The position numbers were made by a program, and so were the translations under genes. A stretch of 36,270 bases of DNA from contig JAIMBF010000022.1 of assembly GCA_023511585.1 (NCBI GenBank), positions 1 through 36,270 of the forward strand, in the 5' to 3' direction. This document shows positions 17,082-25,715 of this stretch, in pieces. Below the pieces are notes generated by a model that ran no database searches, had not been told where the DNA came from, and saw nothing but the letters and a program-made list of their open reading frames with translations. Every line of letters begins with the position of its first letter. Position 1 is the first letter of the stretch. The stretch is from Terriglobia bacterium. GTDB lineage: Bacteria; Pseudomonadota; Alphaproteobacteria; Acetobacterales; Acetobacteraceae.

Positions 17082-17774
17082 ATGAGCCCTGCCGTCCTCT
17101 CGCACCCCGAGGCATCGCCGATCGGCGAAATTGCGTTCGCCGAGCTCTTTTTGGCCTTCGAAGGGATCGGGAACAACTGCGAGTTCGGGATCGTGCAGAG
17201 TTATTACGGCTGCGATCGGCCGGGACTGTTTCGCAATGTCGGTTTCGTCTATCCCGAAACCATGATCGAAGCCATCGAAACCCGCCTGGAAGGGCTCTTC
17301 GAGGACGGACGTTATGCCTTCAAGCGCGCGGAAGACTGGCAGGATTGGCAATTGGAGTCCGGAAATTTCGTGCTTCACACGGGGATTCCGGCCTCCTTGG
17401 AGGCGGAAACGGAAGACTGGCGCGCAAGGACGGAGCAGGTGATCTCCGCGCACCGCATGTTAAAGCGCATGTTTCTCGAGGATCTCGCGGAAGGAAAAAA
17501 GATTTTTGTTTTTCGATCTCAGCAAACCGTGCCGATGGATGCGGTGCGGCGTCTCTACTCGGCCATTCGCGCCCACGGCCCCGGTTGGCTTCTGAGCGTG
17601 ACCGAAGATCCTTCTAAACCGCGTGGTTGGACGGATTTGCTCGAAGACGGAATTATCATCGGCAGGCTTCCTCTGCTTTCCAACCAGGATCCGCCGCAAG
17701 TGGATTTTTTGGGTTGGGCGGTGCTCGCCTACAATGCATGGGCCAAACGGCAGGCATGCGAGTTCCGTGCCTGA
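17082..17774 (+). CDS. Uncharacterised protein with a GNNCEFG motif
   Basis: The 230-residue protein belongs to no family I can name firmly. Its clearest feature is EGIGNNCEFGIVQSYYG at about 27-43, centred on Cys33. I recall similar (L/I)GxNCEFGxVQ starts in uncharacterised alphaproteobacterial proteins, and the motif faintly recalls the GSNC start of DUF1796, a putative papain-like peptidase family. A conserved-looking His (FVLHTGIP, about residue 100) could pair with the Cys, but this is inference. No signal peptide or membrane helix is seen. ATG 17082 lies 10 bases after the metF stop and is preferred over earlier in-frame starts that would overlap metF by more than 60 bases. It lies 43 bases ahead of uvrD. 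Confidence 0.7.
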   Translation: MSPAVLSHPEASPIGEIAFAELFLAFEGIGNNCEFGIVQSYYGCDRPGLFRNVGFVYPETMIEAIETRLEGLFEDGRYAFKRAEDWQDWQLESGNFVLHTGIPASLEAETEDWRARTEQVISAHRMLKRMFLEDLAEGKKIFVFRSQQTVPMDAVRRLYSAIRAHGPGWLLSVTEDPSKPRGWTDLLEDGIIIGRLPLLSNQDPPQVDFLGWAVLAYNAWAKRQACEFRA

Positions 17775-17817
17775 TGTTTCGCCGGTTCTCTCACCTCTAC
17801 GCGCTCCGGATGGCATA

Positions 17818-19989
17818 ATGGTAGATTATCTTGCGCGATTGAACCCCGAACAGCGCGCCGCGGTGGAAACCCTGGAGGGGCCGCTTTTGGTCTTAGCCGG
17901 GGCGGGCACCGGCAAAACCCGTGTGCTCACCACGCGGTTTGCGCATATCGTCCTTTCCGGGCGGGCCGGCCCGCATCAGGTCTTGGCGGTGACGTTTACC
18001 AACAAAGCCGCGCGCGAAATGCGGGAGCGATTAAGCCAGTTGCTGAATCGGCCCGTGGAAGGGCTTTGGCTCGGCACCTTCCATGCGCTTTCCACCCGGA
18101 TTCTACGCCGCCACGCCGCCTTGGTGGGGCTTTCCTCCGCCTTTACCATTCTGGATACCGATGACCAACAACGCTTGCTGAAGCAGGTGATGGAGGTCGA
18201 GCGCATCGATACCAAGCGTTGGCCGCCGCAATTGGTGATGAGCCTTATTCAACGCTGGAAAGACAAAGGCTTAACGCCCGATCGTGTGCCGGAAACCGAA
18301 GAAGCGGAGATCGGGGCGGGACGGGGAAGGGCCTTGTATGCCGCCTATCAGGAACGGCTGAGAGCGCTGAATGCGGTGGATTTCGGCGATCTCTTGCTGC
18401 TGACCACGGAACTGCTGCGCACGGAGCCTGAGATTTTGGCGCAATATCACCGTTTGTTTCGGTACATTCTGGTGGATGAATATCAAGATACAAATCTCGT
18501 GCAATATTTGTGGCTTCGCTTGCTTGCCCAAGGCCATAGAAACATCTGTTGCGTGGGCGACGACGATCAAAGCGTTTATTCATGGCGCGGCGCAGAAATC
18601 GAGAATATCCTTCGGTTTGAAAAAGATTTTCCCGGCGCTCGTGTGATCCGGCTGGAACGCAATTATCGCTCCACGGCGCCGATTCTGGCGGCGGCGACCG
18701 GGCTTATTTCACATAATCAATGCCGTATGGGAAAAACTTTGCGTCCGATCGAAGAAACCGGGCAGGCCGAGCCGGTGCAGATCGTCGAGCTTCACGATTC
18801 CGATGAAGAAGCGCGCATGATCGGCGAGCGCATCGAGCGCTTGCGACGGGAAGGCCATAAGCTTGCCGAAATCGCCGTTCTCGTGCGCGCGGGCTTTCAG
18901 ACTCGCGCCTTTGAAGAGCGGCTGATCACCATCGGGGTGCCGTATCGCGTGATCGGCGGACCGCGATTTTACGAACGGACGGAAATTCGGGACGCGCTGG
19001 CCTATGCCCGGCTTTTGGTCCACCCCTCCGACGATCTTGCCTTTGAGCGCATCGTCAACCTGCCGCGCCGCGGCGTGGGAGAGACGGCGATGCGTTCGCT
19101 CCACGAGCGGGCACGGGCGCAGGGCGTGCCGCTGACCGCCGCGGCGGCCGAATTGCTGGCCGAGAACGCCTTGCGCGGCCGCGCGCGCGAAGGACTCGGC
19201 AGCTTTCTGGCCAATCTGGAGCGATGGCGCGGCGCACTGGAAGAAGCCGGCCATGTCGCGACCATGGCCAGGGTTCTGGATGAATCCGGCTATATTGCGA
19301 TGTGGCAGGAAGACAAATCCCCCGAGGCACCGGGGCGGATTGAGAACCTTAAGGAATTCATTCGCGCGCTGGGCGAATTCGAAACCCTCGCCGGCTTTCT
19401 CGAGCATGTCGCGTTGGTGATGGAAAACGACGAAAACGCGGCCGGCGACCGGCTGAGCCTGATGACCCTGCACGCCGCGAAGGGCCTGGAGTTCGACACC
19501 GTCTTCCTGCCCGGCTGGGAGGAAGGGCTGTTTCCCAACCAGCGCGCTTTGGATGAGGGCGGGGTGAAAGCGCTCGAAGAAGAGCGCCGGCTTGCCTATG
19601 TCGGGCTCACCCGCGCCCGCCGGCGGGTGATTGTGAGTTTCGTGGCATTTCGGAAACTCTATTCGGGTTGGCAAAGCGCCTTTCCCAGCCGTTTCCTCGA
19701 GGAGCTGCCCGATCACGCGGTGGAACGCATCACGTCGGCGGCATGGCAGCGTACCGCCCAGGCCGCGAGCGGCGGCGTGTTCCGCGATGGCTCGTCGCTC
19801 GTGCTGCGCGGGGGCGGGAAGGAGCCGCCGCGGCCGGGGCGGCAGACGCCCTTTGCTGCCGGCGTGCGGGTTTTTCATGAAAAATTCGGCTACGGCACGG
19901 TAACGGCAGTGGAGAATGACTGGCTGGAGATTGCTTTCGACAAAGCCGGCTCCAAGCATGTGCTCGATCGTTATGTCGAGCCGGCCTGA
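17818..19989 (+). CDS. uvrD: UvrD/PcrA-type 3'-5' DNA helicase
   Basis: The 723-residue superfamily 1A helicase has all motifs in order: Walker A GAGTGKTR (about residue 30), Ia TFTNKAAREM, II DEYQDTN, III GDDDQSVYSWRGA, IV LERNYRS, V LMTLHAAKGLEFDTVFLPG and VI EERRLAYVGLTRARR. The last 40 residues (GVRVFHEKFGYGTVTAVEND) are the C-terminal Tudor-like RNA-polymerase-binding domain of PcrA/UvrD, which separates it from Rep. It unwinds DNA in mismatch and nucleotide-excision repair and can backtrack RNA polymerase. The frame opens far upstream, but ATG 17818 fits the family start (LNPEQRAAV) and avoids overlap with the preceding gene. It is 12 bases ahead of prmA. uvrD is used because pcrA is the Gram-positive name. 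Confidence 0.95.
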   Translation: MVDYLARLNPEQRAAVETLEGPLLVLAGAGTGKTRVLTTRFAHIVLSGRAGPHQVLAVTFTNKAAREMRERLSQLLNRPVEGLWLGTFHALSTRILRRHAALVGLSSAFTILDTDDQQRLLKQVMEVERIDTKRWPPQLVMSLIQRWKDKGLTPDRVPETEEAEIGAGRGRALYAAYQERLRALNAVDFGDLLLLTTELLRTEPEILAQYHRLFRYILVDEYQDTNLVQYLWLRLLAQGHRNICCVGDDDQSVYSWRGAEIENILRFEKDFPGARVIRLERNYRSTAPILAAATGLISHNQCRMGKTLRPIEETGQAEPVQIVELHDSDEEARMIGERIERLRREGHKLAEIAVLVRAGFQTRAFEERLITIGVPYRVIGGPRFYERTEIRDALAYARLLVHPSDDLAFERIVNLPRRGVGETAMRSLHERARAQGVPLTAAAAELLAENALRGRAREGLGSFLANLERWRGALEEAGHVATMARVLDESGYIAMWQEDKSPEAPGRIENLKEFIRALGEFETLAGFLEHVALVMENDENAAGDRLSLMTLHAAKGLEFDTVFLPGWEEGLFPNQRALDEGGVKALEEERRLAYVGLTRARRRVIVSFVAFRKLYSGWQSAFPSRFLEELPDHAVERITSAAWQRTAQAASGGVFRDGSSLVLRGGGKEPPRPGRQTPFAAGVRVFHEKFGYGTVTAVENDWLEIAFDKAGSKHVLDRYVEPA

Positions 19990-20001
19990 GGCAGGCCCGG
20001 T

Positions 20002-20904
20002 GTGAGCATGCGCCCCGTTTTCTTGGAAAGGCTTGCCGTGACCGTGCCGGAAGCGGCGGCCGCCGCCTATGAAGCCGCCTTGGCCGAAGTCTGCGAGGCA
20101 ACCGCGCTGTTTGCCGAGCCGGATGGGAATTTCTGGCACGTGGAAGGGATCCGGCGGGCCGGGGCCGGAGAACAAACGCTGGTCGCAGCGCTTGCCGTTG
20201 CGGAAACCGCCACAGGGGTTGCCGCCCGCCTGGAGCGCGGCCTCATTCCCGCCGGCGGCTGGCTTGCGCGCAACCGCGCCGCCTTTCCCGAGCAGCGGAT
20301 CGGAAGGCGCTTTGCCATCCGCCCCACGCATTTGCCGCCGGGGCCGAGCAGCGGGCGTATCACGCTTTGGCTCGATGCCAACCTTGCCTTCGGCTCGGGC
20401 GAGCACGGCTCCACGCGCGGCTGCCTGCGCGCCTTGGAAGCAATAGCCCGAAGGCGCCGGCCTCGGCGCATTTTCGACCTCGGCACCGGCTCGGGCATTC
20501 TGGCGCTTGCCGCCGCGCGGCTCTTTCATCGGCCGGTGCTGGCGAGCGATATCGAGCCCTTTGCGGTGCGGGTGGCGCGGGAAAACGCCAAGCGCAATTC
20601 CGTCCATGGGCTGATGCGGGTTTGCCGCGCCGATGGCTGGCGCCACCCGGCGGTGCGGGCCGGCGCCCCTTATGATCTGGTGACGGCAAACATTCTTGCC
20701 CGGCCGCTCTGTGCCATGGCGCGGGATTTGGCGCGCCATCTTGCGCCCGGGGGCGAGGCCGTGCTCTCCGGCTTGCTCGCGACGCAGTCCCGCGCCGTGC
20801 TGGCTGCCCATCGCCGCTTGGGTCTATTGTTCAAAAGCGCCGTGCGGGAAGGGGAGTGGACGACGTTGGTTTTGCATCGTCCGGAGCAGAGGCCCGGGGC
20901 CTAA
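20002..20904 (+). CDS. prmA: Ribosomal protein L11 methyltransferase
   Basis: This 300-residue class I methyltransferase starts at GTG, 12 bases after the helicase stop. An N-terminal substrate-recognition domain (about 1-115) is followed by the linker sequence LWLDANLAFGSGEHGSTRGCL, the PrmA counterpart of the usual FGTGxHxTT, and by the SAM-binding motif FDLGTGSGILALAAARL (about 155-171). The catalytic-region motif is VTANILARPL, where PrmA normally has NIL. The enzyme trimethylates ribosomal protein L11 on Lys and the N-terminal amine. The N-terminal domain is diverged, but domain order and motifs make the assignment good. It ends convergently with a DUF1127 gene, only 16 bases away. Confidence 0.9.
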   Translation: MSMRPVFLERLAVTVPEAAAAAYEAALAEVCEATALFAEPDGNFWHVEGIRRAGAGEQTLVAALAVAETATGVAARLERGLIPAGGWLARNRAAFPEQRIGRRFAIRPTHLPPGPSSGRITLWLDANLAFGSGEHGSTRGCLRALEAIARRRRPRRIFDLGTGSGILALAAARLFHRPVLASDIEPFAVRVARENAKRNSVHGLMRVCRADGWRHPAVRAGAPYDLVTANILARPLCAMARDLARHLAPGGEAVLSGLLATQSRAVLAAHRRLGLLFKSAVREGEWTTLVLHRPEQRPGA

Positions 20905-20920
20905 CCCGCCGAACGAAAGG

Positions 20921-21205
20921 CTACAAGTTGCCCATATTTCGCAAGCGGCAGAGGGGATATTTGACAAGCCTAACCTCGCGCGGGGAGGGGTGCACAAGAT
21001 GGGGAAGTTCGGCGCGGGTAAGGCCGATATCCGCCAACTCGCGATCCGAAAGCTCCCAGAGCTCGGCAAAGTTCTGCCGATTGCGCCAGTAAGTTTGCAG
21101 AAATTCCCGAAAGCGCCGCAAGAAGCGTCCCAGCCTTCCTTTGCGGCACACACTTGCGCCGCACTCGAAGGAAGCAGTGAAATGCTTGGCAGAGTCGATG
21201 ACCAT
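20921..21205 (-). CDS. DUF1127 domain small protein
   Basis: The 94-residue protein carries the DUF1127 signature NFAELWELSDRELADIGLTR at about 44-63, preceded by an Arg-rich helix (FLRRFREFLQTYWRNRQ). DUF1127 proteins are small, often abundant, and in some alphaproteobacteria act in RNA turnover or phosphate and stress responses, with an Arg-rich part thought to bind RNA. Here the domain is central, flanked by a 25-residue lead and a 25-residue tail, so the protein is longer than the minimal 45-50-residue forms. AAGGAG lies 9 bases before ATG 21205. It is transcribed divergently from the aminopeptidase gene; a palindrome overlaps its probable promoter. Confidence 0.85.
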   Translation of the reverse strand: MVIDSAKHFTASFECGASVCRKGRLGRFLRRFREFLQTYWRNRQNFAELWELSDRELADIGLTRAELPHLVHPSPREVRLVKYPLCRLRNMGNL

Positions 21206-21263
21206 GCAATCCGTCTCCTTCTATTCCGAAAGCCGCGGGCGATCTCATCTCGCTGGCCCGGTT

Positions 21264-21305
21264 TATTGTGCATCGCAATATAGGCATAGAGCGGGCGGGC
21301 ACAAA
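21264..21305 (-). promoter_or_regulatory. Putative DUF1127 promoter with overlapping palindrome
   Basis: On the minus strand TTGTGC and TATATT are separated by 16 bases, upstream of the DUF1127 start. The -10 (21277-21282) overlaps an imperfect 17-bp palindrome, TATTGtGcatCgCAATA, at 21264-21280. The position suits a repressor site acting on DUF1127 and perhaps on the divergent aminopeptidase gene. This is from sequence only. Confidence 0.4.
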
Positions 21306-21355
21306 GGGATGGTTGCTATACAGATTTGTGACAACTCTCAGGGCGGAATACGCAA

Positions 21356-23122
21356 ATGAACCGGCTCGAAGCTGTGCGGGACTGGCTGCGCAAGGAAAAT
21401 CTGGACGGCTTTATTCTGCCGCGCGCCGATGAACATTTGGGAGAATACGTGCCGCCGCACGCCGAGCGGCTGGCGTGGTTGACCGGGTTTACCGGCAGCG
21501 CCGGCTTGGCGGTGGTGCTGACCGATCAGGCCGCGGTGTTCACCGATGGGCGCTACACGCTGCAGCTTGCCGCGGAAACCGATCCCGCGCTGTGGCAACG
21601 CTGCCACATCACCGAAACGCCGCCGCCCGAATGGATCCGCGAGCATGCGCCGAAAGACGCTCGGATCGGCTATGACCCGATGCTGATCAGCGAAGAGGGG
21701 CTGGCGCGCTTCACCGAAGCAGGGCTGACCATGGTTCCGGTGGCCAACCCGATCGATGCGCTTTGGACCGACCGGCCGCCGCCGCCGCTTGCTCCGGCCG
21801 TGCCGCACCCGCTGAAGTATGCCGGCAAGGCCTCGGAAGAGAAAAGGGCCGAACTGGCCGCCGAGCTTCGCAAAGCCGGCCAGGATGCCGTGGTGCTGAC
21901 GGATCCGCATGCCATCGCCTGGGTTTTGAACATTCGCGGGGCCGATTTGCCCTTCACGCCGGTGGCGTTGGCCTTTGCCATCTTACACGCGGACGGGAGC
22001 GTCGATGTGTTCATTTCCCCTGAAAAACTGCCGGCCGAGACGCGTGCGTGGCTCGGGGAGGGGGTGCGGATTGCCGATCGCGCGTCGTTGCCCGAAGCCC
22101 TCGCGCGACTGGGCGGCAAACGGGTGCGGGTGGATCCGGCAACGGCGCCGGTGCAGTTCGCCATGTGGTTGCGGGAGGCGGGGGCTACGGTGGTAGCCGC
22201 GCCCGATCCGGTGCTTTTGGCAAAAGCGTGTAAAAACCCGACCGAGCAAGAAGGAGCGCGCGCCGCGCATCGCCGCGACGGTGCGGCGCTTTGCCGGTTT
22301 TTGCACTGGTTCGAGAAGGCAGCCCCCACCGGTGCCGAAAGCGAGCTTTCCGCCGCCGAGAAACTGCTCTCCCTCCGCCGCGAAGCGGAAGGCTTTCACA
22401 GCGAGAGCTTCCCGGCCATTTCTGCGGCAGGCGAGCACGGCGCGATTATTCATTATCGGGTGACTGCGGCGAGCAACCGGCAAATCCGCCCCAATGAAGC
22501 GTTTTTGATCGATTCCGGGGCGCAATACCCGGACGGCACGACCGACGTCACCCGCTCGCTGTGGACCGGCCCCGATGCGCCGCCGCCTCAGCTCCGCGCG
22601 GAATTCACCCGCGTTTTGAAAGGCCACATCGCAATTGCGAGCCTCGTCTTTCCGCAAGGCGTGGCAGGGCCGCATTTGGATGCCTTTGCCCGCCGCGCGC
22701 TTTGGCAGGCGGGGCAGGATTACGATCACGGCACGGGCCACGGGGTAGGGAGTTTTCTCTCGGTCCATGAAGGGCCGGCAGCGTTGTCTCGGGCTGCGAA
22801 GCCCGTGCCGCTGGCCGCGGGGATGATCCTTTCCGATGAGCCGGGATATTACCGGCCCGGCCACTACGGCATTCGGCTCGAGAACCTGTTGCTGCTTCAG
22901 CCGGCCGAAATTTCCGATGCCGCGAAGCCGTTCCTGCGCTTTGAGACGCTGACCCTTGCGCCGTTCGACCGCCGGCTGATCGACGCGGATTTGCTGACGC
23001 ATGAAGAGCTTCTTTGGCTGAATTCCTATCACGCCGAAGTCTTGGCGAGGATCGGGCCTCTCTTGGATGAAGAGACGCGCGCCTGGCTTGCCGCTGCCTG
23101 CGCGCCGATGGCCGCCGCGTGA
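21356..23122 (+). CDS. Xaa-Pro aminopeptidase (aminopeptidase P, family M24B)
   Basis: This 588-residue protein removes N-terminal residues that precede proline. It has two creatinase-type N-terminal domains (about 1-310) and a C-terminal pita-bread catalytic domain. The five metal ligands are all seen: Asp386 and Asp397 (IDSGAQYPDGTTDVTR), His462 (GTGHGVG), Glu495 (SDEPGYY) and Glu509 (IRLEN), with spacings that match the human cytosolic enzyme. A further catalytic His lies in VHEGP. The N-terminal region shows the trypsin-like VWLTGFTGSAG analogue AWLTGFTGSAG. No signal peptide is present, so it is cytoplasmic and binds two Mn2+ or similar ions. It stands alone, divergent from the DUF1127 gene and convergent with the relay operon. 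Confidence 0.95.
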   Translation: MNRLEAVRDWLRKENLDGFILPRADEHLGEYVPPHAERLAWLTGFTGSAGLAVVLTDQAAVFTDGRYTLQLAAETDPALWQRCHITETPPPEWIREHAPKDARIGYDPMLISEEGLARFTEAGLTMVPVANPIDALWTDRPPPPLAPAVPHPLKYAGKASEEKRAELAAELRKAGQDAVVLTDPHAIAWVLNIRGADLPFTPVALAFAILHADGSVDVFISPEKLPAETRAWLGEGVRIADRASLPEALARLGGKRVRVDPATAPVQFAMWLREAGATVVAAPDPVLLAKACKNPTEQEGARAAHRRDGAALCRFLHWFEKAAPTGAESELSAAEKLLSLRREAEGFHSESFPAISAAGEHGAIIHYRVTAASNRQIRPNEAFLIDSGAQYPDGTTDVTRSLWTGPDAPPPQLRAEFTRVLKGHIAIASLVFPQGVAGPHLDAFARRALWQAGQDYDHGTGHGVGSFLSVHEGPAALSRAAKPVPLAAGMILSDEPGYYRPGHYGIRLENLLLLQPAEISDAAKPFLRFETLTLAPFDRRLIDADLLTHEELLWLNSYHAEVLARIGPLLDEETRAWLAAACAPMAAA

Positions 23123-23141
23123 GGGAAACCGTCTTCGACGC

Positions 23142-23162
23142 GCGGCTCTCGCGGCCGCTTTT
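23142..23162 (+). terminator. Weak intrinsic terminator after the aminopeptidase gene
   Basis: A short GC stem GCGGC / GCCGC with a 7-base loop is followed by TTTT, 20 bases past the aminopeptidase stop and before the convergent gene's end. The stem is only 5 bp, so it is tentative. Confidence 0.35.
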
Positions 23163-23177
23163 GTCGCAGAAGATATA

Positions 23178-23786
23178 TTATGGGAAATTCGCCGGCTCGG
23201 CGTTTTGCAACGGCAGCCCGGCGGCTTGCCAGCCTTCAATCCCGTCGGGATACCAAAGCACCTGCCGATACCCGAACAGCACGGCGCGTTTGGCCGCATT
23301 CCAGCTCTGCCAGCATTGCGGATGGCAATAAATCACCAGCGGCCGGCTCAACCGGTTCTGCGTGAGCGCGGCAAGCTTACTGCGAAACGCGCCCTCGGCC
23401 TCCGGCGAAAGCACACCTTCTCCCATTCCGGGTAACCACACGCTGCCCGGAATATCGCGATGCGGCGGCGGCATCCAAACCATGCCCGGGACCATGTGCT
23501 CAGGCTTCCGGGGAGCCGGAGAAACGTCGATCAGAACCGGCTTTTTGTTTTTGAATTTCAATATCCGAGCGAGCTCGCGTGTGGTTACCACGCGGGCGCC
23601 CCGCAAGCTGGAGGGCACCGCACCATGACTCGGGCCAAGCCAGAACCCCTCGGGCTCCGGCACGGTTGCGGCATGGGCGGCAAGCGCAAACCCCAGCACC
23701 GCGACGCATTTCGCGGCGTTTGCGAGGATTTTGCCGAGACCGCGCGAGAATGACGCGCGCAAGACTGACGATCTCAGGCGGCGCAT
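23178..23786 (-). CDS. PQQ-dependent catabolism-associated CxxxCW-motif protein (rhodanese-like)
   Basis: The 202-residue protein has a signal peptide (about 15-40, ending AAHAAT) and a periplasmic rhodanese-like domain. The family mark is VIYCHPQCWQSWNAAKRA, with Cys154, Cys158 and Trp159, followed by WYPDGIEGWQAAGLPL. These, together with PGSVWLPGMGEGVLSPE, match the PQQ-dependent catabolism-associated CXXCW family, normally found beside quinoprotein alcohol dehydrogenases and their cytochromes. The spaced Cys pair may do redox or sulfur-transfer chemistry; the true role is unknown. The ATG directly follows the stop of the SoxYZ-like gene (TGAATG), and it is the last gene of a three-gene operon. 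Confidence 0.88.
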   Translation of the reverse strand: MRRLRSSVLRASFSRGLGKILANAAKCVAVLGFALAAHAATVPEPEGFWLGPSHGAVPSSLRGARVVTTRELARILKFKNKKPVLIDVSPAPRKPEHMVPGMVWMPPPHRDIPGSVWLPGMGEGVLSPEAEGAFRSKLAALTQNRLSRPLVIYCHPQCWQSWNAAKRAVLFGYRQVLWYPDGIEGWQAAGLPLQNAEPANFP

Positions 23787-24638
23787 TCAGCTCCGTTGCG
23801 GCGGCACGGGAAAACTTTGTTTGAAGATGCTGTTTTTGCTATCCACCGCCGTCACTTTCATAATGCCTTCGGCATCCGGTATGAAGCCGAAACTTAAGAC
23901 CGGATCGGAGGAAAGCGAAATATCGGTATCCATATGAAGCACCAGGGCATCGTTGTAGGTGACTTCGATGCTTTGAATGTAACGCGCCGGCGTATAGTTG
24001 CGCGTGAGCTGATCCATCTGCATGCCGTTGAAGTTCGGGTGGCGGATCATCAAGGTTGCCTGCAAGGGTTGATTGGGAACGGCCGTCCCCGCCAGGCGAA
24101 GTTTCATCCGCCCGATTTCTTTGAGCGCTTCGAGATCATTGGAACCCGCCGGCGCGGAGCATCCGCCGGCCGCCTTGATGAAGCGCGCCACGGCGTAGAG
24201 TTCGCCCGTTTCGGTTTCCGCCACCGCATGCATATCGGTGTATTGATCGACACGCACGCGAAGCTCGAGGTTGTGCGGATCCGCTTTCGGGCCGAAGGTG
24301 AAATGCGCGGCGAGCGGCGAGGGGTTCTGGTCGATCACAAAGTAAAGACCCTTAAGCTTGCTCGGCAGGGCAGCTCCCTGCCCTACGCTGAGGCGCACCG
24401 GAACGATTGCGGCATCGAGCGCGCGGGGCGGAGCATCGATGGCGAGCATTCCTTGCCCGTCATGCATGGGACGATTGGCAAAGAGCGCGGCTTTCAAGTC
24501 CTGCCAGCGATTTGCGCGGGCCGCGGCATCATCCTCCGCCGCTGCAGAACGGAGGCCGCTTGCGAAGATGCCTGTAAACCCGATCGCAGAGAGCACATCC
24601 CGGCGGCTGAAGCCGTTAGTGTTTCCTTGGTGTTTCAT
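23787..24638 (-). CDS. Quinoprotein dehydrogenase-associated SoxYZ-like carrier protein
   Basis: The 283-residue protein begins with a twin-arginine signal (SRRDVLSAIGF), which suggests folded export to the periplasm. It fuses a SoxY-like domain (about 40-165) to a SoxZ-like domain (about 170-280). In SoxY the C-terminal GGC(G) Cys carries sulfur intermediates; here Cys160 lies in AAGGCSAPAG at the end of the SoxY part. This architecture is that of SoxYZ-like fusion proteins linked to quinoprotein dehydrogenases, for which a carrier role has been proposed but not proved. ATG 24638 overlaps the previous stop as ATGA and has GGAG upstream; a GTG two codons earlier is the alternative. No SoxA, SoxX, SoxB or SoxCD is in the window. 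Confidence 0.88.
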   Translation of the reverse strand: MKHQGNTNGFSRRDVLSAIGFTGIFASGLRSAAAEDDAAARANRWQDLKAALFANRPMHDGQGMLAIDAPPRALDAAIVPVRLSVGQGAALPSKLKGLYFVIDQNPSPLAAHFTFGPKADPHNLELRVRVDQYTDMHAVAETETGELYAVARFIKAAGGCSAPAGSNDLEALKEIGRMKLRLAGTAVPNQPLQATLMIRHPNFNGMQMDQLTRNYTPARYIQSIEVTYNDALVLHMDTDISLSSDPVLSFGFIPDAEGIMKVTAVDSKNSIFKQSFPVPPQRS

Positions 24639-25639
24639 TCCCACTCGAGCTCCTTGTATGCTTCGGTGACGTTTCGCCCGTGATAGGCATCAAAGAGGAT
24701 CCACTTCCCGTGCTCGGATTGCGCCACGGTATCGACCGCGGCATCAATACCGATATTTTGCCGAACCGCCGCCCGCGTTTCCGTAAGCAGGATATCGAGA
24801 TAGCGTTCGAGGTCCGCGGCGGCTTCGGGCCAAGGGACCGCTTGCGGCCCGTGCCCCGGAACCACGCGTGCAAATGAAATCTGCTTGAGTTTTGCAAGTT
24901 CGGCAAGCCAGCCTTTCAGGCTTCCGTCAAGCGTCGGCATGCGGCGCACGAACAAGAGATCACCCGCAAGCAGCGTGTTGGTGCGCGTATCGATCACGCT
25001 GAGATCGTTATCCGTATGCGCCGGATCATGCGCGTGGAGCGAGAGCGGGCGATTGCCGAGATCGAGGGTGAGATTTTTGTCCACGGTCTCTGTGGGCAAA
25101 ACAATCGGCCCCGTTGCGTCTTTGCCCAAAATCCGGATGAGCCCGCGTTGATAAAAAGCCCCGCGCGCTTGCAGCGCAGGGATCAAACGCGCGTGCCCCA
25201 GGAAAACAGGCTTATCTTCCAGAAACGCGCCGGCGCCGAAGCAATGATCGGGATGCACGTGGGTGATAATCACGTAACGGACCGGCCTCTCGGTGCGAGC
25301 GCGGATTGCCGCGCGGAGCGCCGCGCCATGCGCGCGGCTGCCGCCCGGATCGATCACCGCGACGGCATTTTCCCCGATGATGAAAGCTTGGTTGGCAATC
25401 GCATCGGCGTTGTTTGCGGTGGCTTCTTCATCCGCACCGCGCGTGACGAGAAGCCCGGGCGCGACCTCGGTGCAGCGCAACCCATCCGCGCTTTCAGCCG
25501 CCCAAAGCCGCGCGGCGGGTGTGCAACAGAGGCAAAACCCGCCCGCGATTGCGGCGCGCCGCCCAAAAGCCTGGCGCCGGGAAGTTTCCTTCCGCTCAGC
25601 CCTTGTGCTCGTAAGCCGTTGCAAGCTTGGTTGCCTCAC
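24635..25639 (-). CDS. Quinoprotein relay system zinc metallohydrolase (SoxH-like, type 2)
   Basis: This 334-residue metallo-beta-lactamase-fold protein starts at GTG. An export signal with Arg-rich lead and hydrophobic core ends near residue 48. The metal ligands are present: His127, His129, Asp131 and His132 (THVHPDH), His198 (AHTDND), Asp217 (LLAGDLLF) and His253 (VPGHGP). The C-terminal YHGRNVTEAYKELEWE and the early GADEEATANNADAIAN are hallmarks of the second zinc metallohydrolase type seen beside PQQ dehydrogenases. It should be periplasmic and hydrolyse a thioester or similar bond, perhaps on the SoxYZ-like carrier; the substrate is not known. It is the first gene of the minus-strand operon, and a TTGCTT-17-TATAGT promoter lies just upstream. 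Confidence 0.88.
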   Translation of the reverse strand: MRQPSLQRLTSTRAERKETSRRQAFGRRAAIAGGFCLCCTPAARLWAAESADGLRCTEVAPGLLVTRGADEEATANNADAIANQAFIIGENAVAVIDPGGSRAHGAALRAAIRARTERPVRYVIITHVHPDHCFGAGAFLEDKPVFLGHARLIPALQARGAFYQRGLIRILGKDATGPIVLPTETVDKNLTLDLGNRPLSLHAHDPAHTDNDLSVIDTRTNTLLAGDLLFVRRMPTLDGSLKGWLAELAKLKQISFARVVPGHGPQAVPWPEAAADLERYLDILLTETRAAVRQNIGIDAAVDTVAQSEHGKWILFDAYHGRNVTEAYKELEWE

Positions 25640-25656
25640 CGAAGATAGTGAAATAG

Positions 25657-25685
25657 ACTATAAATGGCGTGTGTGTTCCAAGCAA
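25657..25685 (-). promoter_or_regulatory. Promoter of the relay operon
   Basis: On the minus strand TTGCTT (25685-25680) and TATAGT (25662-25657) are exactly 17 bases apart, ending about 18 bases before the GTG start of the metallohydrolase gene. It resembles a sigma-70 promoter and would give a very short leader. Confidence 0.6.
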
Positions 25686-25686
25686 G

Positions 25687-25714
25687 AAAACCACGTACGC
25701 AGCTGCTAAAACCA
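25687..25714 (+). repeat. Direct repeat between two divergent promoters
   Basis: AAAACCA occurs at 25687-25693 and 25708-25714, each inside a longer similar stretch (GCAAGAAAACCA and GCTAAAACCA). The spacing is 21 bases, two helical turns, and the pair sits between the two -35 elements. This is a plausible activator site for both transcripts; no regulator is identified. Confidence 0.4.
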
Positions 25715-25715
25715 T

